From Fidelibacterota bacterium (GTDB lineage Bacteria; Fidelibacterota; Marinisomatia; SCGC-AAA003-L08; JACNLC01): a stretch of DNA of 59,901 nucleotides. This document shows, piece by piece, positions 38,074 to 47,133 of the stretch; within the stretch, counting starts at the first letter, position 1; each line of letters starts with the position of its first letter. The stretch covers positions 1-59,901 of the forward strand of contig JAJRUW010000100.1 in the NCBI GenBank assembly GCA_024277615.1, written 5' to 3'. A model generated the notes under the pieces. It did no database searches, was not told where the DNA came from, and saw only the letters and a program-made list of their open reading frames with translations. The translations under genes were made by a program, and so were the position numbers.

Positions 38074-39591
38074 CTAATCTCTTTTCAGGAGACTGTTGCC
38101 TGTCATTTCAGCAGGTATTTCAAGGTCAAGGTAATCCAGGATGGTAGGTGCAATATCGGCAAGCTCACCCGGACCCAGCAGGGTTAGGCCACCGACCGGT
38201 ACTTTCATCACAAAGGGAACCGGCAGGGTAGTGTGGGCTGTGTGGGGTCTTCCGGTCTGCGGATCAGCCATGAGTTCGAGATTTCCATGATCGGCAGTGA
38301 GAAATACGGCTGCCGCTTTTTTATCCGTCATTTTCAGAATGCGTCCGACATTTTTATCTACCGTTTCGATTGCGCGAATAGCGGCTCCTAAATTGCCGGT
38401 GTGGCCAACCATATCCGGATTTGCAAAATTCAAAATGATGGCCTCGAAGCGGTCGGCCTCAATTTCATGCAGTACTTTATCCGTGACGATGTCCGCATTC
38501 ATTTCAGGCTGCAGATCGTAAGTAGCCACTTTTGGAGACGGAATTAACAGACGTTCCTCACCTGGGAATTTCCGTTCGTCACCACCATTGAAGAAATAGG
38601 TCACGTGCGCATATTTTTCAGTCTCGGCAATGCGTAACTGGCGATATCCGGCTGCGGACAGAACTTCAGGAAAAATGTGGGTCAATCGCCCGGGCGGGAA
38701 CAGTACCGGAAATGTAAAATCCTCCCGATATTGAGTCATGCTGACATATCGCATTTCCAGGCGTTTCACCGGAAATTGATTGAAGCTGTCTTCAGTGAGA
38801 GCCCGCGAGATTTCCCGCATGCGGTCTGCCCGGTAGTTGAAAGCCAGCAGGCCGTCTCCGCGTTTTACTTTAACACGGGGAGCAAGCATGCGTGGTGTGA
38901 TGAATTCATCGGTTTCGCCCTGTTCATAGGCTGTCTGAATGGCCGTCACCGGATCATCAAATACCGGATTATCTCCCCCGCTTAACAAGCGATAGAACTG
39001 CTCGACCCGCTCCCAGCGGTTATCACGATCCATTGCATAGAAACGACCGCAGACCGATGCAATGTGACCGGTTCCCAATTTTTTGAGGTACTTTTGAAAC
39101 GTCCGCATATACCGGATACCGCTGTCGGGCGGCGTATCCCGGCCGTCGGTAATCGCATGTATTGCAATCTTTTTAAGACCGTAGTCCCGGGCAGCCCGTA
39201 CGAGATATTGCAGATGATCAATATGGCTGTGAACCCCTCCGTCACTAAAGAGCCCCAGCAGATGCAGTGTGCTGTCATTTACGGAAACCGCCTCGAACAG
39301 ATCCAGCAGCACGGGATTGGTCTTCAAACTGTCATCCTTAAGGCTGTCATTGATGCGCACAAGGTCCTGCCTGACGATACGCCCTGCCCCGATATTCATG
39401 TGCCCGACTTCCGAATTACCCATGACTCCTTCAGGCAGCCCCACTGCTTCGCCCGAGGTCTGCAAAGGCACCATGGGATAGTTCATGAGAAGATTGTCCA
39501 GGGTCGGTGTTTTGGCTAAACGAGCTGCGTTATTATTACACTCTGTTCTCAGACCATAGCCGTCGAGTATCAGGAGTATGAATTTAAGCAT
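38074..39591 (-). CDS. gpmI: 2,3-bisphosphoglycerate-independent phosphoglycerate mutase
   Basis: 505 residues, normal length. The glycolytic enzyme interconverts 3- and 2-phosphoglycerate using two manganese ions. Metal and catalytic motifs are in place: ILDGYGLR (Asp10), GNSEVGHMNIGAGR with the phosphorylated Ser60, GLFSDGGVHSH, ITDGRDTPP, FNYRADRMR, NFANPDMVGHTG and TADHGNLE. The C terminus EMTGNSLL is typical, which confirms the TAG stop. It heads the minus-strand cluster that continues with the propeller, GWxTD and nuclease genes. Confidence 0.95.
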   Translation of the reverse strand: MLKFILLILDGYGLRTECNNNAARLAKTPTLDNLLMNYPMVPLQTSGEAVGLPEGVMGNSEVGHMNIGAGRIVRQDLVRINDSLKDDSLKTNPVLLDLFEAVSVNDSTLHLLGLFSDGGVHSHIDHLQYLVRAARDYGLKKIAIHAITDGRDTPPDSGIRYMRTFQKYLKKLGTGHIASVCGRFYAMDRDNRWERVEQFYRLLSGGDNPVFDDPVTAIQTAYEQGETDEFITPRMLAPRVKVKRGDGLLAFNYRADRMREISRALTEDSFNQFPVKRLEMRYVSMTQYREDFTFPVLFPPGRLTHIFPEVLSAAGYRQLRIAETEKYAHVTYFFNGGDERKFPGEERLLIPSPKVATYDLQPEMNADIVTDKVLHEIEADRFEAIILNFANPDMVGHTGNLGAAIRAIETVDKNVGRILKMTDKKAAAVFLTADHGNLELMADPQTGRPHTAHTTLPVPFVMKVPVGGLTLLGPGELADIAPTILDYLDLEIPAEMTGNSLLKRD

Positions 39592-39832
39592 TCTTTTCCA
39601 ATCCGTTGGTCATAAATCGACGAAATTTAAAGCTAATGTGCTATAACGTTTGAAGAATGTTTTAAAATGATACAAATTGAATTCGGCTAGTTTTCGAGGA
39701 GCTTTATAACACCCTCCCGGAGTTTGGACAATCAGGTTCTGCGTCTGATAAGCATGTCATCCTTTCGGGATAGACTATTTTTAATTACTGCTTTCCCCGA
39801 TTGTGAACATCATAGAGATGGTAACAGCCATT

Positions 39833-40297
39833 TCACTCAACACTGATTATAATACTGATGATTGAAATAATATCCAGAATATCAATAAACCCATCGGTAT
39901 TAAAATCCATACAATCCGTACAATTACCGGTCACAAAAATGCAGCTAACAAGTGCGACTATGTCCAGTACATCAATATTCCCGTCGTCATTAAAATCCTG
40001 ATCACAGGCGGTATCCAAAACTGTCAGTTCATCCACCAAAATTGCACCGCACTCAACACACCAGATACCGGTACCACTTACAAAAATATGCTGTCCCACA
40101 TAAGGCAGCAGCCAGACACCGCCATCCACAACAAAGCCCGGTTCAAATCCTGCGTCAGGTTCAATATAGAATTGATCACAACTATCCATGCAGAAACTGA
40201 ATTCCGTCAGGTGCAGGATGCCCTGAGTCGAAAGGCGCTCCTGCGCACTTAGACTGCAAAAAAATATTGAGATCAGCAGAATAAACAAATATTTCAT
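39833..40297 (-). CDS. Small secreted protein with dockerin-like C terminus
   Basis: 154 residues from an ATG with AAGGAG upstream. Signal peptide (LFILLISIFFCSLSAQ), a cysteine-containing beta domain of about 75 residues, and a dockerin-like pair (DFNDDGNIDVLD, DFNTDGFIDILD). No other domain is recognised. It follows the cohesin-like sorting-domain gene by 63 bases, so both may be cotranscribed. Confidence 0.75.
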   Translation of the reverse strand: MKYLFILLISIFFCSLSAQERLSTQGILHLTEFSFCMDSCDQFYIEPDAGFEPGFVVDGGVWLLPYVGQHIFVSGTGIWCVECGAILVDELTVLDTACDQDFNDDGNIDVLDIVALVSCIFVTGNCTDCMDFNTDGFIDILDIISIISIIISVE

Positions 40298-40360
40298 TTC
40301 GATTCTCCTTATTTACGCGTTTGATCACGCAAATGCACACCCGGTTGGCTGTTCTCCCGT

Positions 40361-43300
40361 TTATTTCAGCAGCAGTATCTTTCGCTGTAAAACAATTCGG
40401 TCACTCTGCGAGCGCACAAGATATATTCCGCTGGGTTCACTGCCGGCATCCCATTGCAGTTTGTGATGACCGGCAGGCTGCGGTGTGCCGGCCAGAAGCA
40501 GGTTGGCGATAAGTCTTCCCTGGAGATCATAAATATCCAGCTGAACCGCTGTTCTCTCAGGCAGAATATATTCGATTGTGGTCACCGGATTAAAGGGATT
40601 GGGGTAATTCGGAAGGAGCGTGAACTCTGAGGGCAGACTGGGAGCCGTGACATCCAGCTCACTTTGGTCAACAGTGAAGTTGTTTTGCGGACTTGAAATC
40701 TGGAAATTATCGAAGATGAGCTGAACCTGCCAGTTAACCACCGGCATTGTCTCGGGATAGAGCCACAGCCCTTCAACCAGATCGAAATAAGAAATCAAAT
40801 AGTTTTGCAGCGCTCCGGTTGAAAAAGTCAGCACTCTGCCGGACCCCGGGAGACTTAATCTCAATTCATAATCAATGATCTCACCCGAGCCGCTAGCCGA
40901 AGCCGACCATAAAAAAGTGAGACTGTCCGTCATCAAAGTCTCGTCCGTTATGCTGATGATCTCACTCTCTGCCGGAGCAAGGGCTGTAAAATAAATTGAT
41001 ATACCGTCATCATACGTCGCATCGGGACAATAGTTCAGCGCAATGGGGTCTGTGCTGCAGTCTAAATGAGAAAAACTACAGACTGTGACAGAGGGATTTG
41101 ATTCCACTCCATCGCTCAAAGCCGTTACATAATAACAGTAAGTTTCGTACAAGACCGGCGGAGTGTCGGTATAATTCGTTTCCGATGTACCGGAGGCGAT
41201 CAATTCCCCGTCCCGATAGACGGAATATACCAGATCGGCGGGAGCTTCGGGAGAATACCAGTAACAATCCCCCACTTCTACTGGACCAAAAAACTCATAA
41301 ATCGAGAACTGTGGATTGTCATCAATGCAGATGTAGCCCGCTGAACCGGATGAACTCCAATCCATATACAACAGCACCCCTTCACCGACAGGAATATAGC
41401 CTCCTGTAAATGAAAAGCCTAATATAAATCCGCTTTCATTGGTGGACAGCGTAAACCCCGCCTCTTCAGCCCGACCACCCCAGGCCTGACCTAAAGTCGC
41501 ATTCAGTGAGGAGTCGGCACTGATACTGAACTGAAAGCCGTAAATATCTTCTGTGTTACTCATGCTGATCTCTATCAATGAATCATTTACGGCGGAGATC
41601 CACAGGTACACGTCAACCCTTGACCCGGAACCGGGCGGAGCCCAGCTCAGGTTGATTGTGCCGTCGAAGTTATCCTGTGCCAGCAGGTCGAGGGGGGCAT
41701 CCTCGAACAGGCAGCTGCCGTCGTCAATTGCAGCGTAGGGGTCGTAATTCAGGGCGTCTTCGGCAGTACAGCCTTCCTGACAGAGATCACCGATACCGTT
41801 GCCGTCTTCATCCGCCTGATCGGGATTGTAGAGGTCCGGACAGTTGTCATCCCCTTCAAGTAAGGAATTCCCGGGTTCATCGCCAGGGCAGTAGCTGCCG
41901 AGATAATCGTCCCCATAACCGTCACCATCCAGATCATCCCAGTAGTTCACCGGGTAACTACAACTGCCATCGTCTAAATTCGCCTCGGGATCATAGTTGC
42001 AGGCCGCTGCATCGGTACAGCCATAAATGACCTCAGAACAGTCTCCACCGTCAAATAACCACTTGCTGCAATTTAAATCCGGATTCTCGTCGAGGCCGTT
42101 ATTGCACTGCCCGTCCCCGAGCAGGATCAAATCCTCTTCGGCAAAACAAATCCCCGTGCAATCGGCGTAAAAACCCTGTGAAGCACAATCCTCGCCGCCC
42201 TCAATGAAGGAACCGGTAAACGAAAAACCCAAAACCAATCCTTCACTATTGGTTGACACCATGAATCCCGCAGCTCCGGCGCTTCCGCCGGAAGCTCCAT
42301 CGAGCGTGAATCCGACAAAGCCGGAAAGCAGTGTGAATTGAAAGCCGCCTATGTCCTGGGATGAATTCAGAGATACTTCTACTATCCCGCCGCTGTAATC
42401 TGTAATCGCCATATAGGCATCCCAGGTTTCATGATTCTCGTGTACCGGTGGAGCGGTCCCGCCGCCGTTACCAACTATGTAAGCAGGTCCCAACTGAACC
42501 GTCAGCGATTCCCCGATTTGGTTAGATAAAACCAGATCGCCAATATCGAACCAGCCGTTTTCCGATTGCACACTCACATCGAGAAAAGTGAGCGGAGAGC
42601 CGGCACAATCGCCGCTGTCGAAATTCCACTGCTGACACATCAGATCCACTCCATAGGCTCCGGCATCACAATATCCGTCGCCCTGCCAGGTCAAATATTC
42701 ATCTCCAAAACAATAGCCGTCACAGTCTTCATTCAAGCCCTGCTGGGCGCAGTTTTCACAGGTCAGATCATCGTTTGAGGGGTCATCGTCACAGACATCA
42801 CAATTGTCCACATAACTTGATCCGAAGCAGATACCGGCACAGTCCAGTTCCGCGGTCTGGCAGCAGTTACCGAGCTCATCCAAAACTGCACTGCCAAAAC
42901 AGACACCCTCGCAATCCATGGCCCAGTTGAACTCCAGTCCTGTGCTACCCTGAACACATTCACTACAGTTGTCGATGAGGGCTGTTCCATAACAGATATT
43001 TGCGCAGTCAATCTCAACAGCATTACAACAATTGCCCTCGCTGTCCATTTCAGCCTGACCGAAGCAGATGCCGGAACAGTCCAGTTCCGCGGCCTGACAG
43101 CAGATCCCAAGCTCATCCAAAACTGCACTGCCAAAACAGACACCCTCGCAATCCATGGCCCAGTCGAATTCCAATCCTGTTGTGCCCAGTACGCATTCAC
43201 CACAGTCATCCGTCACTGCCGTACCGAAACAAATCCCGGAACAGTCCATATCCTGATTGTTACCGGCGCAGACGCCGCAGTCATCAAGCATTAAAATATT

Positions 43301-44467
43301 CGGCATGGGATTCCAGCAGTCCGGTTCGGGGTCTAAATTGTTTGAGACCCATCCTTGCGGGATATCATCAGGGCAGAACTCAGCGCCATCTCCACTTCCG
43401 TAGCCGTCACCATCCTCATCCGCATACCAGAGTCCGGAATAGATGCAGCCCCAATTCTGCAGCGCTTCAGGGTCATAGTTACAGGCGGAGGCATCCGTGC
43501 AGCCATATACTGTGCTCTCAGTCAACTGGACGGCTGAGATTGCAATAAACAGATCACCGAAGACACCACTCCCGGCGGAGTATTCCGGCAGCAGGACGTA
43601 TTCAGTCATAGTGGCTGGTCTCCACAGGCGATAATAAACCGGCTGGCCTTCAACAAAGCCCGGTAATTGATAGCCTCCGAGTGAGCAGTTATCGATTGAA
43701 CCTATCGCCGATATTTCCAACTGACTGCCATCCCAGATCCCTGCACCTACGAGTAATTCGTCCAGTTGATTGGAGCAATCTCCCGAGTTTGTAATTCCCT
43801 GGGCATCAAAGATACCGATCTCATCTCCGGGCTCAAGCTCGGAAATCGTCTCCAAAAAAATCAGCAGTTGAAAAATGCCCGTGGGTCCGATCGCCAGGTT
43901 ATAAAGCTCATATTGGGAATATGGGGCCGGAGGACCGATCTCTACTTCGAGTGGATTTCCTGCTCCATCTGCAAAAATGGCGTTGGCCAGTGTTACGCTG
44001 TCCGGTGGCGTACTTACGGACCAGGTCAGACTGGTCAGGATGCTCTGCCCCGGCGGTATAACACTCCCGCCCACAGAATATCCCAGGATCAGTCCGTCGG
44101 CATTGATTAATTGTGTAAATACCGCATCATCAGCTGATCCTCCCTCCAGGAAGGAACCGGGAGTAAACTCAACTTCAGGAATGGTGACGATATTGAATTG
44201 AAACCCGTACACGGGTTCACTGTTGTTCATGGAGATCGTCAGCTGATTCGCCTCTGCTGCAGTCACGGAAAGATACACTTCTGTATCCCGGGTAGGCCTG
44301 GAAGCATACGCGTTGTCCTGTACCATTGGGGTAGAGGCATGCTGAAAAAAAGTTTCTCGTGTGGATTTGCTTATCGTGAGTTTTGCAGTAGTAGATTGGG
44401 CGTTTGTGAAATTCAGCAAGGCTGCCATCAGAACCAGATTGAGTGGAAACCATAATATTGATTTCAT
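40361..44467 (-). CDS. Large secreted protein with cohesin-like modules, cysteine repeats and sorting domain
   Basis: 1368 residues from an ATG with GGAGGG upstream; signal peptide MKSILWFPLNLVLMAALLNFTNAQ-like (positions 44396-44467). Cohesin-like beta modules lie at about 59-179, 677-759 (shortened) and 950-1070, each with (V/I)xGFQF and a G(L/F)xLG(F/Y)S block. YGCTDASACNYDPEA-type repeats occur at about 320 and 815 and a diverged one near 900. Residues about 390-620 are a cysteine-rich array (DCSGICFG, DDCGECV). Thrombospondin-3-like calcium loops lie at about 850-890, a fibronectin-III-like part near 1080-1130, and a YPNPFNPVTTIEY sorting domain from about 1285. It is probably a cell-surface scaffold or adhesin. 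Confidence 0.85.
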   Translation of the reverse strand: MKSILWFPLNLVLMAALLNFTNAQSTTAKLTISKSTRETFFQHASTPMVQDNAYASRPTRDTEVYLSVTAAEANQLTISMNNSEPVYGFQFNIVTIPEVEFTPGSFLEGGSADDAVFTQLINADGLILGYSVGGSVIPPGQSILTSLTWSVSTPPDSVTLANAIFADGAGNPLEVEIGPPAPYSQYELYNLAIGPTGIFQLLIFLETISELEPGDEIGIFDAQGITNSGDCSNQLDELLVGAGIWDGSQLEISAIGSIDNCSLGGYQLPGFVEGQPVYYRLWRPATMTEYVLLPEYSAGSGVFGDLFIAISAVQLTESTVYGCTDASACNYDPEALQNWGCIYSGLWYADEDGDGYGSGDGAEFCPDDIPQGWVSNNLDPEPDCWNPMPNILMLDDCGVCAGNNQDMDCSGICFGTAVTDDCGECVLGTTGLEFDWAMDCEGVCFGSAVLDELGICCQAAELDCSGICFGQAEMDSEGNCCNAVEIDCANICYGTALIDNCSECVQGSTGLEFNWAMDCEGVCFGSAVLDELGNCCQTAELDCAGICFGSSYVDNCDVCDDDPSNDDLTCENCAQQGLNEDCDGYCFGDEYLTWQGDGYCDAGAYGVDLMCQQWNFDSGDCAGSPLTFLDVSVQSENGWFDIGDLVLSNQIGESLTVQLGPAYIVGNGGGTAPPVHENHETWDAYMAITDYSGGIVEVSLNSSQDIGGFQFTLLSGFVGFTLDGASGGSAGAAGFMVSTNSEGLVLGFSFTGSFIEGGEDCASQGFYADCTGICFAEEDLILLGDGQCNNGLDENPDLNCSKWLFDGGDCSEVIYGCTDAAACNYDPEANLDDGSCSYPVNYWDDLDGDGYGDDYLGSYCPGDEPGNSLLEGDDNCPDLYNPDQADEDGNGIGDLCQEGCTAEDALNYDPYAAIDDGSCLFEDAPLDLLAQDNFDGTINLSWAPPGSGSRVDVYLWISAVNDSLIEISMSNTEDIYGFQFSISADSSLNATLGQAWGGRAEEAGFTLSTNESGFILGFSFTGGYIPVGEGVLLYMDWSSSGSAGYICIDDNPQFSIYEFFGPVEVGDCYWYSPEAPADLVYSVYRDGELIASGTSETNYTDTPPVLYETYCYYVTALSDGVESNPSVTVCSFSHLDCSTDPIALNYCPDATYDDGISIYFTALAPAESEIISITDETLMTDSLTFLWSASASGSGEIIDYELRLSLPGSGRVLTFSTGALQNYLISYFDLVEGLWLYPETMPVVNWQVQLIFDNFQISSPQNNFTVDQSELDVTAPSLPSEFTLLPNYPNPFNPVTTIEYILPERTAVQLDIYDLQGRLIANLLLAGTPQPAGHHKLQWDAGSEPSGIYLVRSQSDRIVLQRKILLLK
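42841..43250 (-). repeat. 237-base direct repeat inside the cysteine-rich array
   Basis: AGTCCAGTTCCGCGG occurs at 42841 and again at 43078, a period of exactly 237 bases (79 codons). Near-identity runs for about 130 bases and then fades. The repeat encodes LEFDWAMDCEGVCFGSAV and flanks. The high nucleotide identity compared with other repeats of the protein points to a recent in-frame duplication. Confidence 0.8.
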
Positions 44468-44665
44468 TTTCCCTCCGATTTTACCAGTATTGAGTTCAGA
44501 ATATTTCTGAATTCTGTTGTCTCAATTTACTACTGTGGTTTGGTTGCAAACAAGCTTGGGCGAGAATTGGTCTCATCACTTTGGGCTCAGGCTCAGTTTG
44601 ATTTTTGATCGAAATAATACAACTCTCCGGCATTTGTTAAAATATCGTAATATTAGCGACCTCAT

Positions 44666-45124
44666 TTGGAGCATATCATTCTAAAATCTAAATATTTTCT
44701 TCAGATCGTTTTGCTCACAAGCCTTCTGCTGACGGCTCCGCAGAAGGATCCCGGCCGTATCAAGCCTGCAAAAAACCACGCTGCAATTCTGCCTCGCACA
44801 CGCGATATTTCCCGGGCCTCCGGAGCAGCCCCAAAACTCCGGCAGCGTCCTTTACAGAAGAAGCTCCCGCAAAAGCGCGAAGGGCTCATTCTGCCGGTCC
44901 CACCAAAATGTCATTGGACTGGTTCAGTAGTAAATTATTTCTGTTGGGGAGATGTCAACAGGGACAGCTTGGTTGACATCCTAGAGATTGTGATGATGGT
45001 CTCTTTAATCACAGCTGAGTATGCATTGACCGAAGAACAATTGCCAATTGGCGATTTGGACGATGATGCTCTCATTGATGTTGCGGATATCGTAATAGCT
45101 GTTGATCAGATACATAAATGTTAA
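44666..45124 (+). CDS. Small exported protein with dockerin-like C terminus
   Basis: 152 residues from a TTG at 44666; a TTG at about 44710 is an alternative. A hydrophobic N-terminal stretch (FLQIVLLTSLLLTAP) suggests export. A basic, Arg/Lys/Pro-rich linker (about 25-85) follows, then a dockerin-like pair (GDVNRDSLVDILE, DLDDDALIDVAD) at about 93-150. No catalytic domain. The start is uncertain because no ATG or good ribosome-binding site is present. It is divergent from the cohesin-like gene. Confidence 0.6.
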   Translation: MEHIILKSKYFLQIVLLTSLLLTAPQKDPGRIKPAKNHAAILPRTRDISRASGAAPKLRQRPLQKKLPQKREGLILPVPPKCHWTGSVVNYFCWGDVNRDSLVDILEIVMMVSLITAEYALTEEQLPIGDLDDDALIDVADIVIAVDQIHKC

Positions 45125-45304
45125 TTGTACGGGATTTTTCTGGTGAATGTACACTCCTCATCATCTTAATTATAACTCACTTATAGAGTATATCTATTGT
45201 TATGGATTATATCATTAACCGGTAATTTTGTCCTTTAAACAGGCGGGAAGCTGATCAGTAAGAACGGAAATTGCTTTTGGGTAACCCGAATATTCTTTTA
45301 TATT

Positions 45305-46447
45305 TTAATAATGCAGCGAAACCCCAAAGGCAATTTGCTGATAATCCTCGGGAGCTCCCAGATATTTCCAGTAATAATCCTGCCATGAGCCGTGAATACT
45401 GAAGTGCTGATTCAGCATCATTGAAAAACCTGCGCTCACCACTTCTCTGAGGTCATTATCATAATAACCTGAATAGGGTACGGGCAGATACTGATAACCG
45501 CCATAGAAATGCAAAGGTAACATCGGCATGTGAAAGACCGCTCCCACATGCTGGGATATGGTGTTGTTAAAATTACTGCGGATATCGTTATTGATACCAA
45601 TCTCAACGGGAAGTTCGAGATCTGCTTCAAATATGGTTTTTGAATGGAACCTCAGGCTGCTCCAGTCCGTCCATTCGGCTTCATAAAACAAATTAAAAAA
45701 ACGTGAGTTGAAAGCACTGCCGATATGAAATACAAAAGGTCGCGTGAGAGAGTATTTCCAGGTGTCCGAGTAAGAGTTATCCCCCTCCTGATGATCTGAA
45801 TACGTAAAACGGTCATCAACCCAAAGCTTGGTCGGGAATTGGATTGAGGCACCCACCTGGAACTGCGGTAACACCCTTTGCAGGAATCCAACGGAACCGC
45901 TGAACCCCCGGTAGGTTGGATTAAAATAGTAAGTGGAATCTGCCCATTCATTCAGCATCTCATCCTGACCGCGGTAATATTGCAAATTTCCACCGATGTA
46001 AAGGTGCTTTGAGAATTCAATGGCAGCGCCGAAGCTGGTTATGTAAATTCCACCATTTTCAGATGTCGTCACACTCTCGGAAGTGTAAGTTCCGGAAAAA
46101 TCAGTCTCTCTGTGAATACCGAAGCCCAGCACCAGACTGCCTTGATAGACCGGCAGGGGCATTTCAGCGTAGAGTCCTCCAAAACCACTCTCTGACTGTC
46201 CGTTGATTCCACTGGTGTATTTGCCGTTGGTGAAATTACTGGTAACAGTTGTGAAACGCTGCAGTGCCAGGTTGGCCGGATTTGATGAAAATCCGGGAAT
46301 GATATCGCCGGCGGCCACAGTTGCCATGCCAACCCCACTTTGAAGAGACTGGGAACCATTAAACCCAAAAAAAGGACGCAGGGCATCGTATTCATTCTGC
46401 GACCACAGGAATAAGAACAGAAGAGGAAACAGAAGTATTTTTCGCAT
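45305..46447 (-). CDS. Predicted outer-membrane beta-barrel protein
   Basis: 380 residues with a signal peptide (ILLFPLLFLFLWSQ). The start of the mature part (MATVAAGDIIPGFSSNPANLAL) resembles the N-terminal hatch of FadL/TodX- or PorV-like outer-membrane proteins, and the rest consists of aromatic beta strands ending in QIAFGVSLHY. The substrate is unknown. Its ATG overlaps the TAA of the Tyr-rich lipoprotein by one base (TAATG), so it is part of the ECF sigma-factor operon. Confidence 0.72.
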   Translation of the reverse strand: MRKILLFPLLFLFLWSQNEYDALRPFFGFNGSQSLQSGVGMATVAAGDIIPGFSSNPANLALQRFTTVTSNFTNGKYTSGINGQSESGFGGLYAEMPLPVYQGSLVLGFGIHRETDFSGTYTSESVTTSENGGIYITSFGAAIEFSKHLYIGGNLQYYRGQDEMLNEWADSTYYFNPTYRGFSGSVGFLQRVLPQFQVGASIQFPTKLWVDDRFTYSDHQEGDNSYSDTWKYSLTRPFVFHIGSAFNSRFFNLFYEAEWTDWSSLRFHSKTIFEADLELPVEIGINNDIRSNFNNTISQHVGAVFHMPMLPLHFYGGYQYLPVPYSGYYDNDLREVVSAGFSMMLNQHFSIHGSWQDYYWKYLGAPEDYQQIAFGVSLHY

Positions 46448-47037
46448 TATCTGGGTCTCCTGCCTGGTTTTTTCGAGATTTTCTTGCCCTGCTTGTGCGG
46501 TTTGTTACCACCCGGTTTATGGTCTTCGTTCTGGCTGCCGGAATGATTCCCCGGATTTGCCGGTCGTACCGCTGTGGGCTGCGACACTGATGAATTGCCG
46601 CCTCCACTATCGTTGCCGGCGCTTGTTCCCCTGCCGCCCCTTCCGGGTCGGGGATCATAGTTGATCTCCCTCTGCTGTTTTTTCACTGGACCGTTACTGT
46701 TACCATAATATCCCCAGTAATGCCCCTGTGAATACGGATAATCGTAGAGTCCGCCCCAGTACCAGTAATAATCATCGTAAAAATAATTATAATCATAATA
46801 GTAAGGGTCATAGTAGAAGTCCGTCCACCAGTAATAACGTCTGTATCGCGGGTGGTGCGAATACCGTCCCCACCAGAAATCGTTATCATAGGCATAAATG
46901 TTCACATAGTCTCCGGAAACATAGGTATCGGAACTTTCCGGAGATTCCTCCCGATCAGCTTCCAACGGTGGCGTAACAACAGTATAGCACCCCGCAGAAA
47001 AAAGACTGATAAATAAGGTAAAAATCAGTTTGTTCAT
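46447..47037 (-). CDS. Tyrosine-rich, low-complexity lipoprotein
   Basis: 196 residues from an ATG with AAGGAA upstream. Lipobox LFSAGC predicts lipid attachment. Residues about 45-115 are extraordinarily rich in Tyr, Trp and Asp (FYYDPYYYDYNYFYDDYY), and residues about 115-196 are Gly/Asn/Lys/Pro-rich and basic (KKISKKPGRRPR at the end). No family is recognised. The composition suggests an unstructured or aggregating envelope protein. It is coupled to the outer-membrane barrel gene. Confidence 0.7.
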   Translation of the reverse strand: MNKLIFTLFISLFSAGCYTVVTPPLEADREESPESSDTYVSGDYVNIYAYDNDFWWGRYSHHPRYRRYYWWTDFYYDPYYYDYNYFYDDYYWYWGGLYDYPYSQGHYWGYYGNSNGPVKKQQREINYDPRPGRGGRGTSAGNDSGGGNSSVSQPTAVRPANPGNHSGSQNEDHKPGGNKPHKQGKKISKKPGRRPR

Positions 47038-47133
47038 TTAATTCCTTCAATTTTGTGGTTGTCCTTATATGCCAACCTCCGGGGAGAGTTCCCACAGGTG
47101 TGACATCCAATATTACTTCTGAAATAGTGCATA

